A stretch of 64,000 nucleotides of DNA from Epiperipatus broadwayi (Eukaryota; Onychophora; Udeonychophora; Euonychophora; Peripatidae): the NCBI GenBank assembly GCA_028023455.1, contig JAQFVV010006197.1, forward strand, positions 17,729,254-17,793,253, written 5' to 3'. The translations under genes and the position numbers were made by a program. Below the pieces are notes generated by a model. The model saw nothing but the letters and a program-made list of their open reading frames with translations. It had not been told where the DNA came from and did not search any database. Each line of letters starts with the position of its first letter. The first letter of the stretch is position 1. Below are positions 61,701-64,000 of the stretch, one piece after another.

Positions 61701-64000
61701 ATTATATATTTTTTGTCACCTTTTTATCATAAGGACAATGACAACAGTAAAGTAAATTCCAAAATTAGAATTTAATACATACATTCTTTTACTATCAGCT
61801 GATTTTTTTAAAATTAATTAGAAGTTAAACTTTCTTTCTTTGTTGACTTGAACCCCCCTTTACTCACACATGCCTATTCATAATAAAATTCAATTTCGTT
61901 ATCAAATTTGACATTTTATCTCTTAGGATTTTCTTTCTTTTATACATTTTTTAAAAAAATACCTTAGTATTATAATCTGAGGGTAACAATATATACAGGA
62001 AGCATATATATATATATATATGCATGTATATATATGATTGCATTAAAATATATTTTAATTATTTATATAATTTCTATGACATGTTAATATGCCTTTAACA
62101 TATAAAATACTTTTACATAGCTATATGCAACTTGAACATTTGTTATGTAAATATATTTGAAATATTATTTATTTATTTTTATTTAACTTTATGATCATTT
62201 AAAATTCAGTGGATATATATTTGCCAAAAATATTTTGAAAATTATCTTCATTTATAATATTAATAATATTAATTTATATTAAAAATTCTTCAGAGAGAAA
62301 CTATTTTTAATCAGTATTATAAGAAAAAAATCAGTTGAAAACAAATTGCTCAATTGAACAGGGTTTAATCTGTTAAAATATATTTTTTTGTTGCTTATAT
62401 TTAAAAATACTATTCTATCCATTCTACTGAAAATCTATTATTAATACATCCAAATTAAATTAGTTTGAAAATTGTAAGCAATTATAATTTTATATTTTTG
62501 AAGAGGAAGGTAATTTCAGCTTATTATTTTTTTCTTCACTTCTGATTTTCAATTAGTATTCCTTCAGTAATGTTTCATCATATCAATGTATAATGCATTG
62601 CCTAGTTTACTAATACAACTTGACCTTTGAAGAAAATTCTGGTTTAATGCTGACTATGAAGCTTCTTATCCAAAATGTTTTATTTTTGTTTTGATTATTT
62701 TATTAAATTATTCAGCAATATTCTGTCTTTAATTTGAATGAACCTGGAGTTCTTTTTTTATTAGATTTTTCAATTTCAGATAAACTATTATCTTAGTATC
62801 TTGCACAAAGATTTTTACAAAACATTTTTAAAATTATTTAATCCAGCATTTATGGTGAGCATTTTCTTGACAAGTCTGTACGTTTATTGATTTTGAATAA
62901 ATCAGAATCTGGAATATAAAAATTGGCATTATAGCTTATTTTAATTATGCTTAAAAAAACATTAATATCCATTTACCACCCTCTTTTTAAAATTGATGTG
63001 TCTCATGTATTCTTTATTACAAATTAAACAATTTATTTTAAATGATATAAGCAACCTTTTTTTTAAGTTCTGAATTAATTTTCATATTGAAGAGTGTATT
63101 ATCTAAACTTGATATATATATTTTATAAATCTAAAAATGATATTATTAAAATTTTTATAATTTCTCTATAATGATATGTACAATAGTGTCATTTTATACA
63201 TATGGTGGCTCACTGTGTCTTTTAGTTATGTTTTAGTATATTTGCTTACAATTTTGTATAAGTAATTTTCTTATTTTCATTGTTCATCAATTATCATCAA
63301 TTTTGAATATTGATTGATACGATTGCAATGTCTAAAAGAAACATGCATTATTATTTTGTATTTTTATATATTTAATAGATCTGCAGATTATAATCTTTAA
63401 GAAATTTAATTACACACAGAGAGATAGTTATTTAACCAAATGTAGGTTTTATTCATTTTAGTAGTCCCATTTCCATAATTCCCTGCATTCATATTAATTA
63501 TTTAGCCCATTTATCAGTTTTTTCTCAAATTTATACACAAACTAAACCATTTTTTAAATAATTTTTCTGTTTTTCAGAATTTGACCTTATCAATTCTATT
63601 TTCCAAGTTTCTTTACCAAATTCACACACCCCTATTTCATGTTTTCATAAAAAATATATGGAATTTATGATTTGCGTTTATTCATCATTTTATACACAAA
63701 AAAGTTGCATATATCTAAATGTAGGTATATTTGAAAACACATATGTATATATATATACACACACACAAACTTTTCCTGTGTATGTTCCAGTCATATTGAT
63801 TGAACTAATAAGTCTAACTAATATGAATAAATGAAGAAATTATAATAATAATAATAAGCTAATTAAAATAAAAACAGCAATTTGTTATAAAATTTGCAAT
63901 CATTTTTTGTGCTCCATTGAGTGGCTGCAATTCATCATATAATAAGTATGTAAAAAAAATAATATTAGCTTTTTTTTAATTTACTGTATGAAAATAAAAA
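58759..64000. other. NRAMP 3' UTR and downstream, no further gene recognised
   Basis: After the stop codon the sequence is AT-rich. Less AT-rich blocks at 59500-60480 and 61130-61540 look like old interspersed elements, but I could not tie their translations on either strand to a family. 61550-64000 is AT-rich with TA/CA runs (62000-62035, 63745-63770). No ORF here has a recognisable motif. Confidence 0.55.
59073..59078 (+). promoter_or_regulatory. candidate poly(A) signal of the NRAMP gene
   Basis: This is the first AATAAA I found after the stop codon, about 315 bp downstream. It would give a short 3' UTR (58759 to roughly 59100). In so AT-rich a sequence the hexamer can occur by chance, and no GU-rich element was tested. 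I saw no convincing CAGTGN-loop iron-responsive element in this stretch. Confidence 0.25.

Noticed and set aside
1-64000. CRISPR array, prokaryotic operons, rRNA genes
   Set aside because: No regularly spaced repeats of that kind. Spliced exons and retroelements show a eukaryotic nuclear genome.

Overview
The window is eukaryotic and strongly AT-rich. It has long introns, consensus GT...AG splice sites and many decayed transposable elements. The only recognisable host gene is a metazoan SLC11/NRAMP (DMT1/Malvolio-type) proton-coupled divalent-metal transporter on the + strand. Ten exons can be read between 3277 and 58758. They run in frame from transmembrane segment 4 to the stop codon. The 5' exons (N terminus, TM1-TM3) lie before base 1. 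The exon peptides look invertebrate, but I cannot assign a phylum. CpG decay between the two LTRs of one element suggests a host that methylates DNA.

Layout: 1-3276 is the end of an upstream intron and carries a decayed Penelope-like element (PLE). 3277-26474 holds exons for TM4 to TM8, interrupted by a tRNA-derived SINE, a hAT transposase remnant and two decayed LINE copies. The 9.6-kb intron 26475-36034 holds a second PLE with a tRNA-like module at its 3' end, a retrozyme-like repeat with an intact-looking type I hammerhead ribozyme, and a LINE with endonuclease and RT remnants. 36035-45174 codes for TM9-TM12; between its two exons lie a ZBED5-like hAT pseudogene, a tRNA-Val-like sequence and an isolated GC-richer block that could be a first exon on the - strand. 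45175-58662 holds two SINE copies, a nearly perfect 2 x 220-bp tandem duplication, a pogo/Tigger-like MITE, a second hammerhead repeat in the opposite orientation, a third SINE copy of the same family and a large LINE. That LINE is split by a compact LTR element (TRIM-like) with clear LTRs and a 5-bp target duplication. The last exon follows, then about 5 kb with nothing I recognise.

The most interesting items are the two copies of a dispersed ~424-bp repeat that carry a complete hammerhead core (28398-28441 on +, 53250-53292 on -), one of them in the sense orientation inside an NRAMP intron. Next come the LINE/TRIM nest, the tRNA-like module abutting the PLE ORF in what may be two copies, and a PPEY (WW-ligand type) motif at the extreme C terminus of the transporter. 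All coding remnants other than NRAMP are broken, so no other functional protein gene is supported, with one weak exception at 40066-40325 (-).
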